In this document: positions 39,166 to 47,495 of the stretch, piece by piece
Position numbering within the stretch: position 1 is the stretch's first letter
How the letters are laid out: each line of letters opens with the position of its first letter
Made by a program: the position numbers and the translations under genes
Notes under the pieces: model-generated
Told to the model about the DNA's origin: nothing
What the model saw: the letters and a program-made list of their open reading frames with translations, nothing else
The model's database searches: none
NCBI RefSeq assembly: GCF_003173755.1
Contig: NZ_CP029553.1
Coordinates: 87,001-151,000, forward strand
Source of the DNA: Methylobacterium terrae
GTDB taxonomy: Bacteria; Pseudomonadota; Alphaproteobacteria; Rhizobiales; Beijerinckiaceae
Direction: 5' to 3'
Length of the DNA: 64,000 bases

Positions 39166-41283
39166 ATGACCTCGAATGCTGCCAGAGCCCTTCCCCCACC
39201 GCGAGGCCGTCGCGTGAGCGAGGCCGCACGAGACCTGTTCGGACCGGGCGCCAAGCCGGTGGACCCGCTGAAGGCGGAGGCCGCCAAGGCCGAGGCCTCC
39301 AGGCGCCCGAAGCCCGTCGCCGTGCCCCCGCCCGCGGAGGCCGCCGAGGCCGGCTACGACGCCTCGGCGATCGAGGTGCTGGAGGGGCTGGAACCGGTGC
39401 GGCGCCGGCCCGGCATGTATATCGGCGGCACCGACGAGAAGGCGCTGCACCACCTCTTCGCCGAGGTGATCGACAACTCCATGGACGAGGCGGTGGCGGG
39501 ACACGCCAGCTTCATCGAGGTGGAGCTGGAGGAGAGCGGCTGCCTCGTCGTGACCGATAACGGCCGCGGCATCCCGGTCGACCCGCACCCGAAGTTTCCC
39601 GGCAAGTCGGCGCTCGAGGTCATCATGACCACGCTGCATGCCGGCGGAAAGTTCGATTCGAAGGTCTACGAGACCTCGGGCGGCCTGCACGGCGTCGGCA
39701 TCTCGGTGGTGAACGCCCTTTCGGACGTGCTCGAGGTCGAGGTCGCCCGCAACCAGACCCTCTACCGGCAGACCTTCTCCCGCGGCCACGCGCAAGGGCC
39801 GATCGAGACGGTCGGCCGGGTGCAGAACCGGCGCGGCACCAGGGTGCGCTTCCATCCGGACGCCGAGATCTTCGGCGAGCACAGGTTCGATCCGCGCCGC
39901 CTGTTCAAGATGGCCCGCTCGAAGGCGTACCTGTTCGGCGGGGTCGAGATCCGCTGGCGCTGTGCCCCTGCCCTGCTGGAGGGCGTCGAGAACGTGCCTG
40001 CGGAGGCCGTGCACCGCTTCCCGGCCGGCCTCAAGGACTACCTCGCCCGCGAGATCGACGGCAAGGACCTCGTCGCCGACAACGTCTTCGCCGGCAAGGT
40101 GACGAAGCCCGGCAGTCACGGCTCGCTCGAATGGGCGGTGGCGTGGCTGTCAAACGACGACGGCTTCTCCTCGTCCTACTGCAACACCATCCCGACGCCG
40201 GAGGGCGGCACCCACGAGAGCGGGATGCGGGTGGCGCTGCTGCGGGGCCTGCGCGACCACGCCGAGCGCGTCGGCCAGGTCAAGCGCGTGCAGTCGGTCA
40301 CCGCCGACGACGTGATGGCGACCTGCGCGGCGATGCTCTCGGTGTTCATCCGCGAGCCCGAGTTCCAGGGCCAGACCAAGGACAAGCTCGCGACGCTGGA
40401 GGCCTCCCGCATCGTCGAGGCGGCGATCCGCGACGCCTTCGACCACTGGCTCGCCGCCTCCCCGGCCCAGGCCAACAAGCTCCTCGACTGGGTGATCGAC
40501 CGGGCCGAGGAGCGCCTGCGCCGGCGCCAGGAGAAGGAGGTCGCCCGCAAGACCGCGACGCGCAAACTGCGCCTGCCGGGCAAGCTCGCCGATTGCTCGA
40601 AGGCGGGCGCCGCGGGCTCCGAGATCTTCATCGTCGAGGGCGATTCGGCCGGCGGCTCGGCCAAGCAGGCGAGGGACCGCGCCACACAGGCGATCCTCCC
40701 CTTGCGCGGCAAGATCCTCAACGTCGCCTCGGCGAGCCGGGACAAGCTCGGGGCGAACCAGCTCCTCTCCGACCTGATCCTGGCGCTCGGCTGCGGCATC
40801 GGCAAGCAGTACCGACACGACGACCTTCGCTACGAGAAGGTCATCATCATGACCGACGCCGACGTCGACGGCGCCCACATCGCCTCGCTGCTGATCACCT
40901 TCTTCTATCGGCAGATGCCGGAGCTGATCGAGGGCGGCCACCTCTACCTGGCGGTCCCTCCCCTCTACCGGCTGACCCAAGGCGCGAAGAGCGCCTACGC
41001 CCGGGACGACCGCCACAAGGAGCAGCTGCTCAAGACCACCTTCAAGTCGGGCAAGGTCGAGATCGGGCGCTTCAAGGGCCTCGGCGAGATGATGCCGGGG
41101 CAGCTCAAGGAGACCACGATGGACCCGAAGAAGCGCACGCTCCTGCGGGTCGAGGTGGTGGAGGAGGCGCGCGACGCCACCGGCGACACGGTCGAGCGGC
41201 TGATGGGCAACAAGCCCGAGGCCCGCTTCGCCTTCATCTCCGAGCGGGCGGTCTTCGCCGACGAGATCGAGCTCGACATCTGA
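39166..41283 (+). CDS. parE: DNA topoisomerase IV subunit B
   Basis: ParE is the ATPase subunit of topoisomerase IV, which decatenates sister chromosomes. The 705-residue protein has the GHKL ATPase (IDNSMDEAVAGH, DNGRGIPV, TLHAGGKF, GGLHGVGISVVNAL), the transducer domain and the TOPRIM domain (EIFIVEGDSAGGSAKQARD, IIMTDADVDGAHI). The QTK-loop region is FQGQTKDKL. The first about 60 residues are a basic, unconserved extension. ATG at 39166 is preceded by AGGGAGAGG. ParE rather than GyrB is indicated by the length (about 700, no extended GyrB insert); the distinction is likely but not certain from sequence alone. Confidence 0.93.
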   Translation: MTSNAARALPPPRGRRVSEAARDLFGPGAKPVDPLKAEAAKAEASRRPKPVAVPPPAEAAEAGYDASAIEVLEGLEPVRRRPGMYIGGTDEKALHHLFAEVIDNSMDEAVAGHASFIEVELEESGCLVVTDNGRGIPVDPHPKFPGKSALEVIMTTLHAGGKFDSKVYETSGGLHGVGISVVNALSDVLEVEVARNQTLYRQTFSRGHAQGPIETVGRVQNRRGTRVRFHPDAEIFGEHRFDPRRLFKMARSKAYLFGGVEIRWRCAPALLEGVENVPAEAVHRFPAGLKDYLAREIDGKDLVADNVFAGKVTKPGSHGSLEWAVAWLSNDDGFSSSYCNTIPTPEGGTHESGMRVALLRGLRDHAERVGQVKRVQSVTADDVMATCAAMLSVFIREPEFQGQTKDKLATLEASRIVEAAIRDAFDHWLAASPAQANKLLDWVIDRAEERLRRRQEKEVARKTATRKLRLPGKLADCSKAGAAGSEIFIVEGDSAGGSAKQARDRATQAILPLRGKILNVASASRDKLGANQLLSDLILALGCGIGKQYRHDDLRYEKVIIMTDADVDGAHIASLLITFFYRQMPELIEGGHLYLAVPPLYRLTQGAKSAYARDDRHKEQLLKTTFKSGKVEIGRFKGLGEMMPGQLKETTMDPKKRTLLRVEVVEEARDATGDTVERLMGNKPEARFAFISERAVFADEIELDI

Positions 41284-41305
41284 CGCCCGCCGGCGAGGAG
41301 CGATC

Positions 41306-41369
41306 CGCTCTTTCGTACGAAGAAGGCCCGGCCGCTCGCGCGGCTGGGCCTTCTTCGTACGAAAGAGCG
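41306..41369 (+). terminator. Very long hairpin after parE
   Basis: Two 30-base arms (41306-41335 and 41340-41369) around the loop TCGC pair completely apart from one G-T wobble, starting 22 bases after the parE stop. The core contains AAGAAGGCCC/GGGCCTTCTT, typical of rho-independent terminators, flanked by the self-complementary CTTTCGTACGAAAG element. The run after the stem is not T-rich on either strand, so termination may depend on the stem alone. Confidence 0.7.
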
Positions 41370-41460
41370 TCCGTCGAGCGGACCTCGCCCGTGCCTACGC
41401 CCGACGATCGTCCGCGATAGCGAGCCGCGGCGACCCCGACGGGTCCCTTCCACGCGAAAA

Positions 41461-41480
41461 GCCCGGCCGTGAGGCCGGGC
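41461..41480 (-). terminator. Terminator of the outer-membrane protein gene
   Basis: A perfect 8-base stem (GCCCGGCC/GGCCGGGC, loop GTGA) lies 31 bases past the stop of the minus-strand beta-barrel gene. In minus-strand reading it is followed by CTTTTCGC, giving a short T-tract. This is a standard rho-independent terminator. Confidence 0.85.
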
Positions 41481-41511
41481 TCCGCTCCGTCGGTGAGACG
41501 GACAGTTCGGC

Positions 41512-42423
41512 TTAGAAGCCGCCGAACTTGTAGTTCAGGCCGGCGCGGACGACCGCGAACTCGGTCTCGCGACGGTACAGGTTGGCCGGGCCGACCGACA
41601 CCACGCCCGGCGAGAACACCGAGTACTGCGTGCCGTTGGCGGTCTGGGCGAACACGCCGTTGTTGCGGTTGCCCTGATCCAGGTTCACGTACAGGCCTTC
41701 GACCTTGAGGGTCACGGCCGACGAACGGAAGAAGTTCAGGAACGAGTCGGTGGGCAGAGCGTACTCGACGCCGCCGCCGACGACCCAGCCGGTCTGGAAG
41801 TTGTCGCGCGAGCTGTTCGGCAGGCCGAAGTCGCGACCGCCGCCCGAGCCGTAGGCGAAACCGCCGGTGGCGTACACGAGGGTGCGGTCCCAGGCGTAGC
41901 CGAGACGGCCGCGGACGGTGCCGAAGAAGTCCAGGCCCGAGATGCCGTTCGGGTTGAACACCAGGGCGCCCGGAGCGACGTTGCCGCCCGGCACGGTGGC
42001 GAAGGCGTAGCGGTTACGATCGCGGCCGAAATCGGCGTACTGAGCGTCGGCCTCGATGCCGACGACCACGCCCGAGCCCGGGGTGAACTGGTAGTTGTAG
42101 CCGATCTGGCCGCCGCCGACGAAGCCGTCGTTGCTGTTGCGGTTGCCGAAGGCGAGCACGCCGGCGGCCGGGGCGCCGGCGCCGGTGACGAACACGCTGC
42201 TGGCGGCGGTGGCGCCGGCCGGCACGCCGACGACGGTCGGGGCGCGGGTGTCAGCGGTGTTGAAGCCGTAGCCGGCGTTGAAACCGGCGTAGAAGCCCGT
42301 CCAGGTGAAGACCGGCACCGGCGTGAAGACCGGCGGCGGGGCGACGCGGCGCGGCAGGTCGGCGGCCGAGGCAGCGGCGGACAGGCCGACGAGGGCCACG
42401 GAGGCGAGGAGGATCTTCTTCAT
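41512..42423 (-). CDS. Outer-membrane beta-barrel protein (Omp25/Omp31-like)
   Basis: This 303-residue porin-like surface protein is of the alphaproteobacterial Omp25/31 type. The signal peptide MKKILLASVALVGLSAAASA is followed by ADLPRR, a Pro-rich linker (PPPVFTPVPVFTW) and then TGFYAGFNAGYGF, the usual family start. Alternating strands follow, for example GGGQIGYNYQF, GTVRGRLGYAW and YATGGFAYG, and the end is AGLNYKFGGF with the terminal aromatic residue recognised by the BAM complex. It has a strong terminator and is probably a highly expressed single gene. The ATG at 42423 is fixed by the signal peptide. Confidence 0.93.
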   Translation of the reverse strand: MKKILLASVALVGLSAAASAADLPRRVAPPPVFTPVPVFTWTGFYAGFNAGYGFNTADTRAPTVVGVPAGATAASSVFVTGAGAPAAGVLAFGNRNSNDGFVGGGQIGYNYQFTPGSGVVVGIEADAQYADFGRDRNRYAFATVPGGNVAPGALVFNPNGISGLDFFGTVRGRLGYAWDRTLVYATGGFAYGSGGGRDFGLPNSSRDNFQTGWVVGGGVEYALPTDSFLNFFRSSAVTLKVEGLYVNLDQGNRNNGVFAQTANGTQYSVFSPGVVSVGPANLYRRETEFAVVRAGLNYKFGGF

Positions 42424-42645
42424 TCTCTGACTGGTCCTGATTGGCGAGAGCCGGCGCGCTTCTATCCCCGGTCGGTCACCCGGTCTGTCGCATTCCTGCA
42501 ACGAGGCCAGGATTTACCCCGCCACCCGTCAACGAAACGTGAATCGGGAGCGAGCGCCGTCGCGAAAAATCGAGGCGTTGCGGTCACTTGGCATTAACCA
42601 TGGTGCCGCAGCCTCTCACGGGAGAACTTCCCCCGAGGAACCGAG

Positions 42646-42888
42646 ATGGCCGCTCACGGGCGCGAGACCGCGCCGACACCCCTCCTCCGGCGCACCTGGA
42701 GGATGGCCCTGATCGCCGTCGCGGCGTCGCTGGCCGCCACCCACTTCCTCGCCTCGCGCGGCACGCCCGCGAGCACGGGCGCGGTCGCGGCCCTGCGCGG
42801 CCACGCCGAGCCCGAGACCACCGGATCGATCGCCGGACGGGCGGCGGGCACCCGCCTCGATCCCTGCGCGGCGGCATCGCGTCCATAA
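42646..42888 (+). CDS. Small exported or anchored protein, unknown function
   Basis: This 80-residue protein has a basic N-terminus (LLRRTWR) then a hydrophobic stretch (MALIAVAASLAATHFLA, about 20-36), followed by a hydrophilic tail ending in CAAASRP. It contains ETTGSIAGR, a motif-like element often seen in short alphaproteobacterial secreted proteins. GAGGAACCGAG precedes the ATG. No family is recognised. Confidence 0.5.
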   Translation: MAAHGRETAPTPLLRRTWRMALIAVAASLAATHFLASRGTPASTGAVAALRGHAEPETTGSIAGRAAGTRLDPCAAASRP

Positions 42889-43149
42889 GGAGGGCGGGCG
42901 GCGGGACGGATCGCGCCGCCGTCCACCGGAGGCACCGAACAAATCACGGCCAGGACTTGACAAAAGGGCGCGCATCGGGCGTGTCCTGCGGGCGGTCGCG
43001 TGCCCGACGCGACGGAGCAATGGCGTGAACGTCCCTCCTCGGCACATCCGGCGCGGGACAGGCTGCGAAACGACTTTGCCTCCCGGCCGTTGCCGCGACG
43101 GTTTCTCCGCGCCGGCCCGATCTGCCCGCGCGCAACGGTTCTCTTCAGG

Positions 43150-44754
43150 ATGTCATTCGCCGAACTGGGTTTAAGCGAGAAGGTCCAGCAGGCCGTCGAG
43201 GCCGCGGGCTACACCACGCCGACCCCGATCCAAGCCCAAGCCATCCCGCACGTCCTGGCGCGGCGCGACGTCCTGGGCGTCGCCCAGACCGGCACCGGCA
43301 AGACGGCGGCCTTCACGCTGCCGATGCTCACCCTCCTGGAGCAGGGCCGGGCCCGGGCGCGGATGCCGCGCACGCTGATCCTCGAACCGACGCGCGAGCT
43401 CGCCGCGCAGGTCGAGGAGAATTTCGAGCGCTACGGCAGCAATCACAAGCTGAACGTCGCGCTCCTGATCGGCGGCGTCTCGTTCGCCGACCAGGACCTC
43501 AAGATCACCCGCGGCGTCGACGTGCTGATCGCGACTCCCGGCCGTCTCCTCGACCACTTCGAGCGCGGCAAGCTGCTGCTCACCGGCGTCGAGCTGCTCG
43601 TCATCGACGAGGCCGACCGGATGCTCGACATGGGGTTCATCCCCGACATCGAGCGGATCGTGAAGATGGTGCCGTTCACGCGCCAGACGCTGTTCTTCTC
43701 CGCGACGATGCCGCCGGAGATCCAGCGCCTCGCCGACGACTTCCTGCACAATCCCGTCCGCATCGAGGTGGCGCGCCCCGCCTCCACCGCCGCCACCATC
43801 ACCCAGCGGTTGGTCGCGACGGGCGCCGAGGGGCACCAGAAGCGCAAGACCCTGCGCAAGCTGATCCGCGCGGCGGAAGAGCTGAACAACGGCATCATCT
43901 TCTGCAACCGCAAGCGCGACGTCGCGCAGCTGCAGAAGTCGCTGTCGAACCACGGCTTCAACGTCGCGGCCCTGCACGGCGACATGGACCAGCGCGCCCG
44001 CATGGCGGCGCTCGACGCGTTCCGCTCCGGCGAGGTGCCGCTGCTCGTCGCCAGCGACGTCGCCGCCCGCGGCCTCGACATCCCGGCGGTGAGCCACGTC
44101 TTCAATTTCGACGTGCCCCACCACGCGGAGGATTACGTCCACCGCATCGGCCGCACCGGCCGGGCGGGCCGCTCCGGGGCCGCCTTCACCCTGATCGGCC
44201 GCGGCGACGAAAAGTCGCTCTCGGCGATCGAGACGCTGATCGGCCAACCGATTCCCTGGGCGGAGGGCGACCTCGCCAGCCTGCCCGAGGACGAGGCGAG
44301 CGAGCCGGGCGAGCGGCGCGGCCGCAACGGCCGCGGCAGGCGGGCCGAGGGACCGCGCGACGAAGGACGTCGCGAGGAGAGCCGCCGGGACGAGGGGCGC
44401 CGGGACGAGACGCGCCGCCGGCGCGCCCGCAGCCCGCGGTCCGAGGACGGCGAGACGACGCCCGCGCGCGCCAACGGCGAGGCGCGGCGCCAGCCGGACG
44501 ATCGGCGCGTACCGGAGACGCGTCGGACCCCGGACGAGCGTCGTCCCCAGGTCGAACGCCAGTCTCAGGTCGAGCGCCAACACCAGGATGACCGTCGCCC
44601 TCAGGACGAGCGTGCCTCCGGTGGCCGCCGCGGCGACCGCCACCGCCAGCGGGACGACGACGCGATGCCGGAGGCCGGGATCGGGATGGGGGCTCACATC
44701 CCTGCCTTCCTGCTACGACCGGTTGTCCTGAAGAAGCGCAAGGACGACGAATAA
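43150..44754 (+). CDS. rhlE: DEAD-box ATP-dependent RNA helicase (RhlE-like)
   Basis: This 534-residue RNA helicase is expected to act in ribosome assembly or RNA turnover. It has a Q motif (FAELGLSEKV then TPTPIQAQAI), Walker A AQTGTGKT (45-52), PTRELA, TPGRLLDH, VIDEADRMLD near 152, the SAT motif, and motif VI HRIGRTGRAGR near 337. The last about 150 residues are a highly charged, repetitive Arg/Glu/Asp/Gln-rich tail (GRRDEGRRDE-like, then RRPQVERQSQVERQ), probably an RNA-binding low-complexity region. ATG at 43150 starts directly at the Q motif; a longer in-frame start from 43000 adds Arg-rich sequence and is unlikely. Confidence 0.93.
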   Translation: MSFAELGLSEKVQQAVEAAGYTTPTPIQAQAIPHVLARRDVLGVAQTGTGKTAAFTLPMLTLLEQGRARARMPRTLILEPTRELAAQVEENFERYGSNHKLNVALLIGGVSFADQDLKITRGVDVLIATPGRLLDHFERGKLLLTGVELLVIDEADRMLDMGFIPDIERIVKMVPFTRQTLFFSATMPPEIQRLADDFLHNPVRIEVARPASTAATITQRLVATGAEGHQKRKTLRKLIRAAEELNNGIIFCNRKRDVAQLQKSLSNHGFNVAALHGDMDQRARMAALDAFRSGEVPLLVASDVAARGLDIPAVSHVFNFDVPHHAEDYVHRIGRTGRAGRSGAAFTLIGRGDEKSLSAIETLIGQPIPWAEGDLASLPEDEASEPGERRGRNGRGRRAEGPRDEGRREESRRDEGRRDETRRRRARSPRSEDGETTPARANGEARRQPDDRRVPETRRTPDERRPQVERQSQVERQHQDDRRPQDERASGGRRGDRHRQRDDDAMPEAGIGMGAHIPAFLLRPVVLKKRKDDE

Positions 44755-44877
44755 CGGGCGGAATTCAGTGTTGTCAGCGCCTGACCAGTCCGCGCCTTAA
44801 CTGCTTCTCCACGGACCCCCGTTACTGGTCCTGGAGAGGTGCCGGCACGAAGCGGGTGCCCAGCGCGGAGACGTTCG

Positions 44878-45942
44878 ATGCCTGACCTGAGCAGCGCCGA
44901 GCTTGATCGGAGCTTCCTGTTCGGTCAGCGGGCGATGGAGCTGATGAAGGCGTACCGGTCCCCGGCGACGCCGCGCAGCTACGCCGTCTGGTACACGTAT
45001 GTCGCCGGCCTGAACCCGCCGCTCAACGAGGCGGTGAAGCGGATCACCGCCGAGCACGGTGCGCTCGGAGACGGCACGATCGACCAGCTGTTCGAGACCT
45101 ACCTCGACGGACGGCGGCTCTCGTCCGAGACCGAGCGGGCGAGCGCGGGCGTGCTCACCGAGATCGAGCAGATCATGGAGATGCTCGACGCGGCGCTCGG
45201 CTCCACGGCGCGCTACGGCGCTTCGCTGCAGGCGTTCAGCCAGGATCTCGCCGCGCCGGCGGTGAACCGGGCCCGGGTGCGGGAGATCATCTCCTCCCTC
45301 GTCGTCACCACCCGCGACGTGGCGGCCAACAACCGCACCCTCGAGGCACGGATGCGCGAGAGCCGCAACGAGATCGAGACCCTGCGCGAGACCCTCGAGG
45401 CGGTGCGCGTCGAATCCCTGACCGACCCCCTCACCGGCATCGGCAACCGCAAGCATTTCGAGGAGATGCTGCGCATGGCGGTCGACCAGGCGGCGGTGCA
45501 GGGACAGCCGCTCTGCCTCGTCGTCCTCGACATCGACCACTTCAAGCGCTTCAACGACCTCTACGGCCACCTCACCGGCGACCAGGTGCTGCGCCTCGTC
45601 GCGATGACGATGCGCGAGAACGTCGAGTCCCGCACCACCCTGGCGCGGTTCGGCGGCGAGGAGTTCGGGATCATCCTGCCGGATTGCGAGCGGCTCGCGG
45701 CGCGGGAGCTGGCCGAGAAGGTGCGCACCAGCGTGATGGGCCGGGAGCTGGTCAAGCGCTCCACCGGCGAGAGCCTCGGGCGGATCACCGTCTCGGTCGG
45801 GCTCGCGGCCTACCGACGCGGCGATACCGCCGTCTCGCTGCTCGAGCGGGCCGACCACTGCATGTTCACGGCCAAGCGCTCGGGCCGCAACCGCGTGGTC
45901 GACGATTCGGTCCCGGTCGACAGCATGAACGACGTCGCCTGA
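44878..45942 (+). CDS. Diguanylate cyclase (GGDEF domain)
   Basis: This 354-residue soluble protein makes cyclic di-GMP. A helical N-terminal region (about 1-170) without a recognised sensor domain is followed by a short coiled coil and a GGDEF domain with DPLTGIGNRKHFE near 183-195, DIDHFKRFND near 218-227 and active-site GGEEF at 259-263. The upstream inhibitory-site position that should read RxxD reads ESRT, so product inhibition at that site is probably absent. The ATG at 44878 is preceded by GCGGAG. The N-terminal part resembles the helical segment of PleD-unrelated alphaproteobacterial cyclases but the signal is unknown. Confidence 0.92.
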   Translation: MPDLSSAELDRSFLFGQRAMELMKAYRSPATPRSYAVWYTYVAGLNPPLNEAVKRITAEHGALGDGTIDQLFETYLDGRRLSSETERASAGVLTEIEQIMEMLDAALGSTARYGASLQAFSQDLAAPAVNRARVREIISSLVVTTRDVAANNRTLEARMRESRNEIETLRETLEAVRVESLTDPLTGIGNRKHFEEMLRMAVDQAAVQGQPLCLVVLDIDHFKRFNDLYGHLTGDQVLRLVAMTMRENVESRTTLARFGGEEFGIILPDCERLAARELAEKVRTSVMGRELVKRSTGESLGRITVSVGLAAYRRGDTAVSLLERADHCMFTAKRSGRNRVVDDSVPVDSMNDVA

Positions 45943-45984
45943 GCGGGCGGCCCGCCAGGGCCGCCCCGGGACCGCGCCGCGCGC

Positions 45985-46365
45985 TCAGGCGTGGGCGGCC
46001 GTCAGCGCGTTCGGGTCGGCGGGGGTGATCGCCACCGATTCGCCGCAGCCGCAGGCCGAGGTCTGGTTGGGATTGTTGAACACGAACTGCGACGCCAGCT
46101 TCGTGGTCTGGAAATCCATCTGCGTACCGAGCAGGAACAGCACCGCCTTCGGGTCGATGAAGACGCGGACGCCCTTGTCCTCGATCATGTCCTCGCCGGC
46201 CTTGCGCTCCTCGGCGTATTCCATCGTGTAGCTCATGCCGGCGCAGCCGCCGTTCTTGACCCCGACGCGCAGGCCCGCAATCGGGCGCTCGGCGTCGGCC
46301 ATGATGCCCTTGATCCGCTCGGCGGCGGCCTCGGTCAGCGACATCACCTTGAAGCTCGGTGCCAT
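45985..46365 (-). CDS. sufA: Iron-sulfur cluster carrier, HesB/IscA family (SufA)
   Basis: This A-type carrier, 126 residues long, accepts [Fe-S] clusters from the SufBCD scaffold and delivers them to apo-proteins. It has the three conserved cysteines: one in GGCAGMSYTMEY near 40 and two in SACGCGES near 104-106, plus the FNNPNQTSACGCG context. The C-terminal extension (VAITPADPNALTAAHA) is slightly longer than in E. coli SufA. It lies downstream of the suf operon on the same strand but is separated from sufT by the opposite-strand Uma2 gene, so it must have its own promoter. Confidence 0.92.
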   Translation of the reverse strand: MAPSFKVMSLTEAAAERIKGIMADAERPIAGLRVGVKNGGCAGMSYTMEYAEERKAGEDMIEDKGVRVFIDPKAVLFLLGTQMDFQTTKLASQFVFNNPNQTSACGCGESVAITPADPNALTAAHA

Positions 46366-46498
46366 TGTGAAAACTCTCTCCGACGGCCGGGTTCAAGGCC
46401 CGGGCGGTTGAGGCGTGACGTTACAGCCGCAAGATAAGCATCCCGGTGCCCGCGGTCCACCGCGGGCCATGCTAGGATGGGATGCGACGGAGGTGGTG

Positions 46499-47092
46499 AT
46501 GGCGGATGCGGCGCACCGGCGTATGACGCCCGAGGAATTCTTTCGCTGGCAGGAGGGTCAGGACGAGCCGTTCGAACTCGTGGACGGCGTTCCGATCCCG
46601 AAGCACCGGATGATGACCGGCGCCAGCGTCCAGCATGATCGCGTGACGGTGAACGTCATCGTCACATTGGGCAACCAGCTTCGCGGCTCGCGTTGCCGGC
46701 CGACGACCGACGACGTCTCCTTGCGGACCAGCATCACGACGATCCGGCGGCCCGACGTCACGGTCGAGTGTGGCGAATTGGTCTACGACACCCACGAGTC
46801 CCGCGAGCCGCGCCTCGTCGTCGAGGTCGCCTCCCCGTCCACGACCGCCGTCGACCGGACCGTGAAGCTCGAGGAGTACAAACGCCACCCGACGCTTCGC
46901 TACATCCTGCTCCTCGAGACCGTGGCCCCGGTCGCCCTGCTCTACCGCCGCGAGGCGGAGGGCTGGCAACCGGAGCTGTTCGAGGGCCTCGATGCCGTGA
47001 TCGCGCTGCCGGACATCGGGGCGGAACTGGTGCTCGCCGAGGTCTATGACGGCCTCGCCTTCCCGCCCCGCATCACCGATGCGATGCGCTGA
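46499..47092 (+). CDS. Uma2 family restriction-endonuclease-fold protein
   Basis: This 197-residue protein is of the Uma2/DUF820 family, with a PD-(D/E)XK nuclease-like fold and no agreed function. Typical segments are MTPEEFFRWQE, FELVDGVPI, RPDVTVECG with the conserved Asp, LVVEVASPSTTAVDRTVKLEEYKRHPTLRYILLLE, and WQPELFEGLD. Family members are abundant in cyanobacteria and sporadic in Methylobacterium. ACGGAGG lies upstream of ATG 46499. It sits on the opposite strand between sufT and sufA, ending 6 bases from the sufT stop, and appears to be an insertion that split the suf cluster. Confidence 0.9.
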   Translation: MADAAHRRMTPEEFFRWQEGQDEPFELVDGVPIPKHRMMTGASVQHDRVTVNVIVTLGNQLRGSRCRPTTDDVSLRTSITTIRRPDVTVECGELVYDTHESREPRLVVEVASPSTTAVDRTVKLEEYKRHPTLRYILLLETVAPVALLYRREAEGWQPELFEGLDAVIALPDIGAELVLAEVYDGLAFPPRITDAMR

Positions 47093-47098
47093 CCCGCC

Positions 47099-47488
47099 TC
47101 ACCACATGTCGAGCGCGATGCGGGCCTCGTCCGACATCCGGCTCTGGTCCCACGGCGGGTCGAACACCATCGTGACGCTGCACCCGGCGATGCCCGGCAC
47201 CGCCGAGACGGCGTTCTCGACCCAGCCCGGCATCTCGCCGGCGACGGGGCAGCCCGGCGCCGTCAGGGTCATGTCGATGGCGACGTTGCGGTCGTCGGCG
47301 ATGTCGACCCGGTAGATCAGGCCGAGCTCGTAGATGTCGGCCGGGATCTCTGGATCGTAGACGGATTTGAGCGCCGCCACGATGCCGTCGGTCAGCCGGT
47401 CCATCTCCTCCGGCGGGATCGCGGAGGCGTTCACCTGGGCGTTCAGCGGCGCGGGATTCGCGCCGCTCGAGGCGGGGGTATCGGTCAT
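47099..47488 (-). CDS. sufT: SUF system maturation protein, MIP18/DUF59 family
   Basis: This 129-residue SufT-like protein is of the DUF59 (MIP18) family, which helps deliver Fe-S clusters. Conserved features are VYDPEIPADIYELGLIYRVDI, LTAPGCPVAGEMPGWVENAV (with its single conserved Cys) and FDPPWDQSRMSDEAR. It starts 7 bases after the sufS stop and is the last gene of the contiguous suf operon. Its 3' end faces the inserted Uma2 gene. Confidence 0.93.
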   Translation of the reverse strand: MTDTPASSGANPAPLNAQVNASAIPPEEMDRLTDGIVAALKSVYDPEIPADIYELGLIYRVDIADDRNVAIDMTLTAPGCPVAGEMPGWVENAVSAVPGIAGCSVTMVFDPPWDQSRMSDEARIALDMW

Positions 47489-47495
47489 GGGGTCC

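Noticed and set aside
38681..39169. Plus-strand 162-residue frame upstream of parE
   Set aside because: Arg/Ser/Pro-rich translation; it overlaps the better-supported minus-strand small membrane protein and the parE ribosome site.
41284..41511. Considered as a site for a tRNA or small RNA gene because of strong folding
   Set aside because: The structures are plain hairpins without cloverleaf arms or an acceptor end; terminators explain them. No tRNA, rRNA or CRISPR array was seen anywhere in the window.
46440..47100. Considered whether the Uma2 gene is part of a transposon or toxin-antitoxin pair
   Set aside because: No transposase, terminal inverted repeats or small partner gene is visible at its borders.
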